Assembly (NCBI GenBank): GCA_038231495.1
Contig: JBBRLG010000085.1
Coordinates: forward strand, 1-16,492
From: JBBRLG01 sp038231495
Lineage (GTDB): Bacteria > Planctomycetota > Planctomycetia > Gemmatales > Gemmataceae
Direction of reading: 5' to 3'
DNA length: 16,492 nucleotides
Shown here one piece after another: positions 6,877 through 13,347 of the stretch; the stretch's first letter is position 1; every line of letters starts with the position of its first letter. The translations under genes and the position numbers were made by a program. The notes below the pieces were generated by a model. The model did no database searches, was not told where the DNA came from, and was given only the letters and a program-made list of their open reading frames with translations.

Positions 6877-7716
6877 TCAAACCAGCTCGTCTTTAACCTT
6901 CTTCCCCAATTCGAGGAGGGTCAAAAGTGCGGCCTGGTCGTCGGCCGCGATGGCGTCGCGGAAGTGTTGCAACTGGGACATGAAGCGATCGAGGCCGTGC
7001 AGCACGGCGTCCGGATTCGCCCGAAAAATGGCGGCCCACAAGGCCGGGTTGCTGGCCGCAAGTCGCGTGGTGTCGCGGAAGCCGCTGGCGGTCAGCTCGT
7101 ACCAGTGCGGCGGCAAAACGCCGGCCAGCGCGGCAGCCACCATATGCGGAAGATGACTGGTCAACGCCAGGGCGTCGTCGTGTTCGCGCGGCGACAGCAG
7201 GCGGACGGAAGCCCCCAACGCTTGCCAAAACAAAACCACGCGCTCCAGGGCCGCGGCGTCGGTTTGGGGCGTCGGCGTGACGACGACGAGCCGGTTGACG
7301 AGCAAGTCAGCGTCGGCGTACGGCAAACCTTGTTTTTCCGACCCGGCCAGGGGGTGGCTGCCGACGAACGCCGCGCGGGAAGAAAGGTGCTGCTCGATTT
7401 CGGCGACGAGTTGGGCCTTCGTGCTGCCAACGTCCGTAAGGATCGCACCGGCCCGACAGTGCGGACCGGCAAGGATCGCTTGGCGGGCGATGCAATCGAC
7501 CGGCGTGCAGAACACGGTCAGGTCCGCGTGCGGCACGGCCTGGACGAGGTCCCTGAAGCCTGTCTCGATCAGACCCTGGTTGCGGGCGAGGTCGAGCGCC
7601 TCCGGGTTTTGGTCGATGCCGATGACGCGTGCCGCGACCCCCCGGCGGCGGGCGGCCAGGGCGATCGAGCCGCCGATCAATCCGACGCCAACAATGGCCA
7701 ACGTTTGGACGCGCAT
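6877..7716 (-). CDS. tyrA: Prephenate dehydrogenase
   Basis: Oxidative decarboxylation of prephenate to 4-hydroxyphenylpyruvate with NAD(P), the committed step to tyrosine. The 279-residue length is normal for a monofunctional TyrA without chorismate mutase or ACT domain. Visible motifs are the Rossmann site IVGVGLIGGS (8-17) with Asp35 at the end of strand 2, which favours NAD; DVGSTK (95-100); the active-site block VGSHPLAGSEKQG (118-130) with Ser120 and His121; LTSHLPH (185-191); and SGFRDTTRLA (211-220), whose Arg residues bind substrate carboxylates. I see no ribosome binding site of normal strength before the ATG at 7716. Because the esterase gene ends only 37 bases upstream on the same strand, translation may depend partly on the upstream cistron. 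Absence of an ACT domain suggests that tyrosine feedback, if any, acts directly on the catalytic core. Confidence 0.92.
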   Translation of the reverse strand: MRVQTLAIVGVGLIGGSIALAARRRGVAARVIGIDQNPEALDLARNQGLIETGFRDLVQAVPHADLTVFCTPVDCIARQAILAGPHCRAGAILTDVGSTKAQLVAEIEQHLSSRAAFVGSHPLAGSEKQGLPYADADLLVNRLVVVTPTPQTDAAALERVVLFWQALGASVRLLSPREHDDALALTSHLPHMVAAALAGVLPPHWYELTASGFRDTTRLAASNPALWAAIFRANPDAVLHGLDRFMSQLQHFRDAIAADDQAALLTLLELGKKVKDELV

Positions 7717-7753
7717 GAATCCGAGGCCGTCGGCAGGTTGCCCGGTTGAGACG

Positions 7754-9283
7754 CTAGGAGGAAAACGGCCGTTTCGCCTGGGGCTGCGAACGCTCGTACT
7801 GGTCGGCCATCTCCTGCGCGATCCGGTCGCGCATCTTCTTGTTTAACAGATTCCCGTGGTCCTTGTCCGGCACAATTTCGATCGCCGCGTCGCTGCCGAG
7901 TTTTTTAAGCGCGTCTTGCAGGAGGCCGACCGCCCCTTCGAGGTAGAACGTGTCGTCGCCGCCGGTGTAGACGTGAAGCTTGCCCGCAAGCTTGGGGCCG
8001 AGCGTCTTCCAGTTGCGCTCAAGCTGCAAGCGGATGTCGTACTTCTCCCAGGCGCGGGCGACCTCGGCGTCCACCGCGCCGGTGGTGCGGTTCCATAGTT
8101 GGAGCGGCTTGCCGTCCTTGCCGCGCGGGCTAAACACCGCCTCGAACGATCCGAGTTGACCGCCGTGGCCCATGACCGCTTCCATGTCGGAAAACGGCTT
8201 GTAGAAGAGGACCGGCTTCTTGTTCATGCGGGCGATGGGTCGTTCCTTGCCGTCGGCGTCCACGAACAGGTTGACGCCGGGTTTCGTCAAGTCGATGCGT
8301 TGAAAGTCGCGGAAATCGACCGGGTCGGGGGAGGTGGACCAAACGCCGCCGAAGAAGTCCGGGTACGCGACCTGCAACCACAGGCTGCTCCAGCCGCCCG
8401 ACGAGTGGCCGGTCAGGAACCGGCCCGCCGGCGTGCCGACGCCGTGATACTCGCGCTCGATGGCGGGGATCAGTTCTTCCACCAGAGCCTGGCCGCACGG
8501 GCCGTTGTTGGCGGAGTCCGCGAAGACGTGGTGGCCCAACCCGCAACTGGGATCCAGCATGACGTGGAGCATGTCGGTGCCGGCCACGTTGGTCGCCTTG
8601 CGCCGGGCGGCGCCAAACGCGGCGAAGTGGTTGCCGCCGAAGCCGGGGATTTCGTAAACCACCGGGAATTTCACGCGCGGGTTGTTACAGTACGATTCCG
8701 GCAACACGACGCCGGCCCGCAGCTTGGTCGGCCGGCCGTGGAACTTGGTAAGCAGCTTGCTTTCAATTTCGACGAGCTTCACGTTGTCGGTTTCGACGAA
8801 CGACTTGGCCTTGTACACTTCCGAGAGCGTGAGCGCCACCGGCCCGCTCGTCGCGGCGTCGAGGTCGCGGCGCAGGGTCGGCGAATGGACGTTGCCTTCG
8901 CTGGTGCTGAAGCTGGCGTCGCCGCGATTAAAATCCATGACCGCCTGGATCGACCACGTGCCGGCGGGCACCTTGTCCAGCGCCAGCGGATAGGCGAGAG
9001 CGTCCGTGCCGACCACCAGGGTTTCGCCGGGTTTCCAATCCTTCACGTCGAGCGCGAAAAGCGGTTCGGGTCGGAACCAACTCGGCCCGGAACGCAGGTC
9101 GTGGACCGTGTCCTTAAACAGCATGACGTAGACGCGCCCCGTGAACGGTTGCTCGCGGACCGTCTTCTCGAAAGTTAAGTGAAACGCCAGCGGCTTGCCG
9201 TCCGCCCGCACCGGGCCGGCGAGGAGCAGGAGGAAGAAAAAGGGCAGTGTCCGACGGAAGGCGAAGACGTGGCGTACACTCAT
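7754..9283 (-). CDS. Secreted alpha/beta-hydrolase, putative esterase (esterase D / CE1-like)
   Basis: A 509-residue exported hydrolase. Residues 1-27 form a Sec signal peptide (RR, then a PFFFLLLLAG core, cleavage probably after VRA). Residues 30-160 look like a beta-rich accessory domain. The catalytic domain of the putative-esterase family (PF00756 type) begins near 188 with GVVLPESY; VVYEIPGFGG (208-217) would form the oxyanion region. The nucleophile is Ser294 in GHSSGG (292-297), with likely acid Asp443 or Asp444 in YTGGDDTFY and His476 in PDKDHGNLL. Such enzymes release acyl or feruloyl groups from polysaccharides or hydrolyse small esters; the substrate cannot be told from sequence. 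GAGAGG lies 9 bases before the ATG at 9283. It is probably the first gene of a two-gene unit with tyrA, a pairing with no obvious metabolic logic. Confidence 0.83.
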   Translation of the reverse strand: MSVRHVFAFRRTLPFFFLLLLAGPVRADGKPLAFHLTFEKTVREQPFTGRVYVMLFKDTVHDLRSGPSWFRPEPLFALDVKDWKPGETLVVGTDALAYPLALDKVPAGTWSIQAVMDFNRGDASFSTSEGNVHSPTLRRDLDAATSGPVALTLSEVYKAKSFVETDNVKLVEIESKLLTKFHGRPTKLRAGVVLPESYCNNPRVKFPVVYEIPGFGGNHFAAFGAARRKATNVAGTDMLHVMLDPSCGLGHHVFADSANNGPCGQALVEELIPAIEREYHGVGTPAGRFLTGHSSGGWSSLWLQVAYPDFFGGVWSTSPDPVDFRDFQRIDLTKPGVNLFVDADGKERPIARMNKKPVLFYKPFSDMEAVMGHGGQLGSFEAVFSPRGKDGKPLQLWNRTTGAVDAEVARAWEKYDIRLQLERNWKTLGPKLAGKLHVYTGGDDTFYLEGAVGLLQDALKKLGSDAAIEIVPDKDHGNLLNKKMRDRIAQEMADQYERSQPQAKRPFSS

Positions 9284-9345
9284 GTCGCGTTACCTCTCGG
9301 CGTCCGTTCACCGCGCGGAATGCGATGAATAGGGCGAATAAAGAG

Positions 9346-9374
9346 AGTGTAACGAAAAATAGGGTTAAGCACAA
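9346..9374 (-). promoter_or_regulatory. Candidate promoter of the esterase-tyrA unit
   Basis: On the minus strand TTGTGC (9374-9369) is followed after 17 bases by TACACT (9351-9346). This matches the sigma70 consensus at 3/6 and 4/6 positions with ideal spacing. It lies about 60 bases upstream of the esterase ATG, inside a markedly AT-rich stretch (about 9320-9450) between otherwise GC-rich genes, which is where a promoter is expected. Confidence 0.35.
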
Positions 9375-9450
9375 GACGCGGTTTATAAGTACATCCTTGT
9401 GCAATTGTTATGGAATCGAGATATTTCGATTGGGTTGCAGTTTTAGGCGA

Positions 9451-9507
9451 GCCGGGAGCGTAAGCGACCGGAGTTTGCCGTACACTCCGGTCGCCGACGC
9501 CCCCGGC
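9451..9507. repeat. Imperfect hairpin repeat, family E
   Basis: The inner stem GCGACCGGAGT/ACTCCGGTCGC (9464-9474 and 9484-9494) is perfect, around a 9-base loop. The outer part (9451-9463 against 9495-9507, GCCGGGAGCG against CGCCCCCGGC) pairs with three mismatches. It lies 17 bases after the stop of the minus-strand exported-protein gene. With no T-run after it, it is either a decayed mobile palindrome or a weak terminator. Confidence 0.65.
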
Positions 9508-9524
9508 GCGCCCTGCCTTTGAGG

Positions 9525-10388
9525 CTACGGATTCGGCTCAAAGATGATTTCGGTAATCGGATGCACCTCCCAGGCGGTGGCCGGCACCCGGCGCGGTTCC
9601 TTAAACGAGCCGACCACGCCCGGCAAATGGTCAATGTCGTAGAACAACGATCCGGTAATTTGCACGGGGACCGGATTCTCGAAACGCAAATAGCTCGAGG
9701 TATTCACCGTTAAATGGCTCTCGGCCAGAAAGTTTTTCAAGGCCTGACGGGGCACCTGTAGTTTGGTGCGCGTGGGGCCTGCGGGCGGCAGGCCCGTGAT
9801 CTCCATATTCATGTAACGAATTTCTGACCCATTCGGATCCGTCCCAATGATAAGGTGATAATCGTTGTCGTTTGCTTCCTTCTTGGCCGCGTAGAGCCAC
9901 GCCGTCACCGTCACGTTGCGTTGTTCCTCCTTCACCCGGTCTGAGGTTGGATCCTTGGTGATGGGCGGGGCGTGGCTGCGCATCATTTTGTCCGGGGCGT
10001 CGTCCAGCTGCTTGTCCAGCAAATCTTCGAGCGCGGCAAAGACCGTGGGGTCGCCGTCGGCAATGGAGGTCTTGGCCGCCATGCGGTCGGTGCCGCTATA
10101 ATCGTCGTTGGCAGCGGCGACGGGGAGCAGGCCAGCCGCCCGCCGTTCAAATTCGTAAGGCGCCTCCTGCGACCGGGTGATGCGATACGCCTTGCCCTTG
10201 GGCGAGGTGAAGTATTCGGCCGGGGTGGTCGGTTCGACAACCTGCGGGCAGATGATGACCCACGGAGTCGGGCACGGAGTCGGGCACGGACACGGGCAAA
10301 AGCGCCGGCGGAAGTGGGCGTCGCTGTCGTCGACCGCTACCAACGTGATCGCGGTGGCGAAAAGCCCCAGGACGATGCTTTTTCTCAT
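9525..10388 (-). CDS. Exported protein of unknown function with Cys-Pro repeat near the N-terminus
   Basis: A 287-residue protein with a short Sec signal peptide (residues 1-24, cleavage likely after DDSDA), then a Cys/Pro segment CPCPCPTPCPTP (31-42) that suggests disulfides or metal binding. The C-terminal half (about 157-284) has a beta-rich domain: NVTVTAWLYAAKKEANDNDY, HLIIGTD, MNMEITGLP, then ITGSLFYDIDH and the final TAWEVHPITEIIFE. I recall this pattern (YH-L-I, a central E, F-D-H, and WE-HP near the end) from uncharacterised secreted proteins in many bacteria, but cannot name the family with certainty. The ATG at 10388 is chosen because the signal peptide begins there and AAAGGG lies 12 bases upstream; the open frame before it is only upstream DNA. 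It is divergent from the exported-protein gene at 10747. Confidence 0.72.
   Translation of the reverse strand: MRKSIVLGLFATAITLVAVDDSDAHFRRRFCPCPCPTPCPTPWVIICPQVVEPTTPAEYFTSPKGKAYRITRSQEAPYEFERRAAGLLPVAAANDDYSGTDRMAAKTSIADGDPTVFAALEDLLDKQLDDAPDKMMRSHAPPITKDPTSDRVKEEQRNVTVTAWLYAAKKEANDNDYHLIIGTDPNGSEIRYMNMEITGLPPAGPTRTKLQVPRQALKNFLAESHLTVNTSSYLRFENPVPVQITGSLFYDIDHLPGVVGSFKEPRRVPATAWEVHPITEIIFEPNP
10261..10296. repeat. 12-bp tandem repeat inside the coding sequence
   Basis: Three adjacent copies of a 12-base unit: CACGGAGTCGGG, CACGGAGTCGGG and CACGGACACGGG, starting at about 10261. It encodes the CPCPCPTPCPTP stretch of the exported protein on the minus strand. The unit length is a multiple of three, so copy-number changes keep the frame. 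Confidence 0.75.
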
Positions 10389-10746
10389 GGGTGATCGATC
10401 CCTTTTGCAGAAAGGTCTGGGTGGAACCTCCCGATGCGGGAAGCACAATACACCAGATGGTAAACGGCAACGCGGTACGAGGACAAGGAAAAACCGTTGG
10501 CAAAACTCCTTTGGGTGTGGCAAAACTTTCGGGAGGTCTGCTGTAGGAGGGGCTTCCAGCCCGTCCAGAGGACACGGACGGGCTGGAAGCCCGTCCTACG
10601 GAAGAAAGCCCTCCCGAAAGATTTGCCACACCCACTCCTTTTTGTCGACGGCCCTTTTGCTCGTGCAAACGGTCGCGGCGTTGGTACAATGGGTGGAGTG
10701 TAGCACGGGAACACGGGGAAATTCACTTTACCCGAAGAGGTGTACT
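10389..10746. other. Divergent intergenic region carrying the miniature element
   Basis: This 358-base gap serves two divergent genes. The left part (10389-10504) must hold the leader and promoter of the minus-strand gene; a small TCCCG-based hairpin is visible near 10428-10440 and no clear promoter. The middle is the miniature element (10505-10641). The right part (10642-10746) holds the leader of the plus-strand gene with a possible -10 hexamer TACAAT (10685-10690), whose -35 match is poor. A plus-strand frame is open across the whole gap but reads through the inserted element and is not a gene. Confidence 0.6.
10505..10641. mobile_element. Miniature inverted-repeat element (121 bp) with 8-bp target-site duplication
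   Basis: Terminal inverted repeats of 24 bases lie at 10513-10536 (starting GGGTGTGGCAAAACTTTCGG) and 10610-10633, with one mismatch. Immediately outside them is an exact 8-bp direct repeat ACTCCTTT (10505-10512 and 10634-10641), the expected target-site duplication. Inside is a second palindrome with 24-base arms (10543-10566 and 10576-10599, one mismatch, 9-base loop) carrying GGGCTTCCAGCCCGTCC. There is no coding capacity, so it must have been mobilised in trans. It lies in the gap between two divergent exported-protein genes, about 105 bases from one start and 117 from the other. The paired termini and the duplication make insertion the simplest explanation. The transposase family is unknown. 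Confidence 0.85.
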
Positions 10747-11721
10747 ATGAATGTGGTTCTCGTGAACAGTGGCCGCGGTATCGGGATCGTCCTGGGTCTC
10801 CTCCTGGCAGCGGCGAGTTATGGGCAGGCGCCGACGCCGGCCCCGATTCCAGCCAAGTCGGGCGTCAACCAGACGCCGAAGCCAATGCTTGTCGAACCGG
10901 CGCCGAAGCTGGCGGCCAACCAGACGGTGCAGCCGGCGGCGCACCGGTTGGAAATCGTCACCGGGTTGCACTCCAGCGTGCATTATTTCGGCAAGGGTCT
11001 CGCGCCCACCGAAATGGCCGCCCTCCGCGACCTCGAACGCGCGGAGAATGAGGCCAGCTACGCCGAAAGCATGGCCTCCCTCCGGCAGCTTTATCTCAAC
11101 AACGAATTGGCCCGCGAGCGCGGCGGCCAACTCGTGCAAACGGCCCGCAACACCACCACCGTCAGCACTTACGGCACCGGCATGGGCGGTGCGGCGGCAT
11201 CGCCGTTGCAAATGGGGTACGCGGGCATTCCGAACAACTACGCCCTCGTCGCCAACCCCTACGGCACGGTGTACCCCAGCCAGGTCGCCTACAACCAACT
11301 CTATCCCAACGTTTACACGCCGGGCTACTGGGGCGACGCGAACTTTGGCGGCACCGTGACGACGGTGGAGAACGTCCAGTACGGCTCCGGCAGCGATAGC
11401 AAAATCAAGCAGGAGCTGTTCAAGTCGATGTCAACGCAATACACGCCGGAGAACGTTACCGGCCTGTACCGGAGTCTCGACGCTGCCATGAGCCGCGTCA
11501 CGGGTCTGCCGCGGGTGCGCGAGGCGCTGGGCCAATCCGATCCGAGCGGCATCGCGCTGGCCGGCTACGGCCAGGTGACGCTGACCCTCAAGGACGGCAA
11601 GGAATTGAAGGGTAAGCTGGTGCGCGAAGACGGCGATTGGCTCTACCTGGAGTCGGACAACGAGGATGTCAGCGTCCGCAAGGCCGACGTGGCACGGACC
11701 GCGCGGCCGCGGCAGAAGTAG
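10747..11721 (+). CDS. Exported protein of unknown function with a C-terminal SH3/LSm-like domain
   Basis: A 324-residue protein with a Sec signal peptide (1-27: MNVVLVNSGRGIGIVLGLLL followed by AAASYGQA). Next are a Pro/Ala-rich segment (28-65), a helical charged stretch (85-130), and a Gly/Tyr/Asn-rich low-complexity part (140-215; NPYGTVYPSQ, PGYWGDANFG). The end (about 274-317) is a small beta-barrel-like unit: GQVTLTLKDGKELKGKLVRE, then DGDWLYLESD and VSVRKADVA. This pattern of alternating strands resembles SH3/LSm-like modules seen in secreted planctomycete proteins. Function is unknown. AGAGG lies 7 bases before the ATG at 10747, and the signal peptide starts exactly there, so longer upstream frames are rejected. 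It is convergent with the sigma-factor gene, with a 42-base perfect palindrome between them. Confidence 0.75.
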   Translation: MNVVLVNSGRGIGIVLGLLLAAASYGQAPTPAPIPAKSGVNQTPKPMLVEPAPKLAANQTVQPAAHRLEIVTGLHSSVHYFGKGLAPTEMAALRDLERAENEASYAESMASLRQLYLNNELARERGGQLVQTARNTTTVSTYGTGMGGAAASPLQMGYAGIPNNYALVANPYGTVYPSQVAYNQLYPNVYTPGYWGDANFGGTVTTVENVQYGSGSDSKIKQELFKSMSTQYTPENVTGLYRSLDAAMSRVTGLPRVREALGQSDPSGIALAGYGQVTLTLKDGKELKGKLVREDGDWLYLESDNEDVSVRKADVARTARPRQK

Positions 11722-11730
11722 GGGGCATTT

Positions 11731-11772
11731 GCCGCTTGCGGCTGAGCGCTCCAGCGCTCAGCCGCAAGCGGC
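11731..11772. repeat. Perfect palindromic repeat, family A, second full copy
   Basis: Arms 11731-11750 (GCCGCTTGCGGCTGAGCGCT) and 11753-11772 are exact reverse complements around a 2-base loop CC. It shares 18 bases of each arm with the repeat at 1761-1802. It fills the gap between the convergent exported-protein and sigma-factor genes and touches the sigma-factor stop codon (TAG, complement of 11772-11774), so it could act as a bidirectional transcription barrier. Confidence 0.9.
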
Positions 11773-12410
11773 TATTCGTTTGCCGCGCGCAGCTCTGGAA
11801 ACACGTCCACCGGCAACCCCGCCGCACGAATCTGTTCGCTCAACTTCTTCACCGCCGCGAAGCGATAGTTCGCCACCTGCTGCTCGCTGATGCCCAGGTG
11901 GGCCGCCACGTCGCGGTTGGTCCAGCCCTTTACCCACAGAAGCTCAAGCACCTTCAGCCGCATGTACTCGCCGCGCTCCTGCCAGCCGCGCACGATCTGG
12001 CCCAGGCAACGCACGATGGCCGCTCTTTCGAGCTGCTCGCGCTCGTCGTTGCGCGCCCGACTCGACGCGGTCGGGTTGTGGTCGAACTGCTGGTTCATCA
12101 AGTCGCTGTTGCTGTCGGACAGCGAACGCAGCGGGTGCCGGCCGGACTTACGGAGGTGGTCGGTCAACTTGTGCGATGCGATGGTGAACAAATAGGTCTG
12201 CAACTCGCGGCGGTCGTCGAAGTTCGGCAGGCTGTTGAGGAAGCCGACGAACGTTTCCTGGACCACGTCCTCGCTGGCCGAGCGGTCCCGCAAGCGCCGC
12301 TGGACGAACGCCAACAGCCGGCCTTCGTAGCGCGCGATGAGCGTCTCCCAGGCACGGGAATCGCCCTGGCGAATCTGCTGGATCAGCAGGCGGTCGCTGT
12401 CGGATGGCAT
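11772..12410 (-). CDS. ECF-type RNA polymerase sigma-70 family factor
   Basis: A 212-residue alternative sigma factor with only regions 2 and 4. Region 2 spans about 7-88: LLIQQIRQGDSRAWETLIAR, then SASEDVVQETFVGFL for core binding and YLFTIASHKLTDHLRK for -10 recognition. A long linker (89-130, SGRHPLRSLSDSNSDLMNQQ onward) is rich in Ser and Asn. Region 4 (about 131-195) has the helix-turn-helix NRDVAAHLGISEQQVANYRF. No anti-sigma factor with the usual zinc-binding motif lies next to it. Instead the genes upstream on the same strand encode a lipoprotein, a Ser/Thr kinase and an FHA protein, so activity may be set by phosphorylation. The ATG at 12410 is chosen because region 2 begins soon after and the frame upstream is heptamer repeat. 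No Shine-Dalgarno sequence is visible. Confidence 0.88.
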   Translation of the reverse strand: MPSDSDRLLIQQIRQGDSRAWETLIARYEGRLLAFVQRRLRDRSASEDVVQETFVGFLNSLPNFDDRRELQTYLFTIASHKLTDHLRKSGRHPLRSLSDSNSDLMNQQFDHNPTASSRARNDEREQLERAAIVRCLGQIVRGWQERGEYMRLKVLELLWVKGWTNRDVAAHLGISEQQVANYRFAAVKKLSEQIRAAGLPVDVFPELRAANE

Positions 12411-12420
12411 GGGAATTAGA

Positions 12421-12497
12421 GGATGAAGGATGAAGGATGAAGGATGAATCAAGACAATCAAGGCTTTGATTCATCCTTCATCCTTCATCATTCATCA
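12421..12497. repeat. Inverted array of heptamer repeats (GGATGAA)4 ... (TTCATCM)4
   Basis: Four tandem GGATGAA units (12421-12448) face four TTCATCC/TTCATCA units (12470-12497). The inner 24 bases (12429-12452 and 12466-12489) form a perfect inverted repeat with a 13-base loop. It occupies most of the 96-base gap between the lipoprotein gene and the sigma-factor start, so the sigma leader mRNA can form a strong stem ending about 20 bases before the start codon. Confidence 0.88.
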
Positions 12498-12506
12498 TTT
12501 CCTTTA

Positions 12507-13325
12507 TTACCAGAGCAGCAGCAGCGCCCCGACGACGAGGCCGATGATGCCGAGGGCCGTCGCCCGTAGCAGCGTGGTGTAGTAACCCTTGGTCGCTTCT
12601 TCCAGCCGCAGGTAGCCGCCGCCGACCAGGAGCAGGGCGACGAAACCGGCCAGCGTCATGCCCGCAATCTTCATGCGGCCGCCGGACCGCTCCTCCCGCG
12701 CCTTGACCTGGAAATACTTCACGTCGTCGTCCGTGACTTTCACCGGCACCATCGCGACTTCCGTCGCGACTTCCGTCGCGCCTATGATCTTCATTTTTTT
12801 TACGAAGTAGGTCGCCTCGCCGACGATGCCGCGCCGCTTCAAGTCCTCCGGCTTCGGGCTGTAATTGTCACCATAATCCTTGGCTAACCTCTTGGACACC
12901 TTGTCGCAGGCGTCCTTCACAGCGTCTTCGTTGGCGTCCTTCAGCGCCACGGCCACGGCGTCGTCGTAGGCCTTGGCGAGGACGTCATTGGTCGCGTCCT
13001 CGGGGGGCTCCATACCGATGACGCCGTACCCTTTCGCCGTATCTTCCCACACCACCACCGGCGGACTGGGCGGATAGCTATTGTTGCCGACGTTCTTGGC
13101 GACCGGCGGGTGTTTTTGTTTCCCCTTCGGCGGGGTCTCTTGCTTCCCGTCCTGCTTCGGCGGCTGGGGAGCCTCGTCTTTGGCGGGGGGGCCAATCACC
13201 TCGGCGGGTTGGGCCTTTGCGTCCTGCTTCCGCGGCGGCTTGGGGGCCTCCTGGGCCGCACAGCCGATCGCGCCGGCGATACACAGACCGAGCAGGCCGA
13301 CCCTCAAGAACCATGACTTACGCAT
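12507..13325 (-). CDS. Predicted lipoprotein with proline-rich linker and two C-terminal membrane helices
   Basis: A 272-residue envelope protein. The N-terminus is a lipoprotein-type signal (MRKSWFLRVGLLGLCIAGAI) with Cys22 as probable lipidation site in AIGC. Residues 26-90 are a Pro/Lys/Gln-rich linker (APQPPKQDGKQETPPKGKQ), suited to spanning cell-wall space. A compact alpha/beta region (92-210) contains an EDAVKDACDKVSKRL helix. Two hydrophobic helices follow (about 218-237 and 253-272), so the protein may be held at both ends. I do not recognise a family for the central domain. The start at 13325 is supported by GAGGAGGT 8 bases upstream. It begins 22 bases after the kinase stop and is almost certainly co-transcribed with it, which suggests a role as sensor, anchor or substrate of the kinase. 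A 12-base tandem duplication encodes ATEVATEVA. Confidence 0.75.
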   Translation of the reverse strand: MRKSWFLRVGLLGLCIAGAIGCAAQEAPKPPRKQDAKAQPAEVIGPPAKDEAPQPPKQDGKQETPPKGKQKHPPVAKNVGNNSYPPSPPVVVWEDTAKGYGVIGMEPPEDATNDVLAKAYDDAVAVALKDANEDAVKDACDKVSKRLAKDYGDNYSPKPEDLKRRGIVGEATYFVKKMKIIGATEVATEVAMVPVKVTDDDVKYFQVKAREERSGGRMKIAGMTLAGFVALLLVGGGYLRLEEATKGYYTTLLRATALGIIGLVVGALLLLW

Positions 13326-13347
13326 CGTTGCAACCTCCTCTCGGTCG

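Noticed and set aside
8099..9178. Long plus-strand frame antisense to the esterase gene
   Set aside because: No recognisable domain and composition typical of an antisense shadow. The minus-strand frame has a signal peptide and catalytic triad.
10177..10746. Upstream extension of the exported-protein gene at 10747, an open plus-strand frame of about 190 extra codons
   Set aside because: It runs through the miniature element and opposite the coding sequence of the minus-strand gene. A signal peptide and a ribosome binding site mark 10747 as the true start.
12421..12497. CRISPR-like array
   Set aside because: Units are contiguous heptamers in two opposite blocks without unique spacers, and there are no cas genes in the window.
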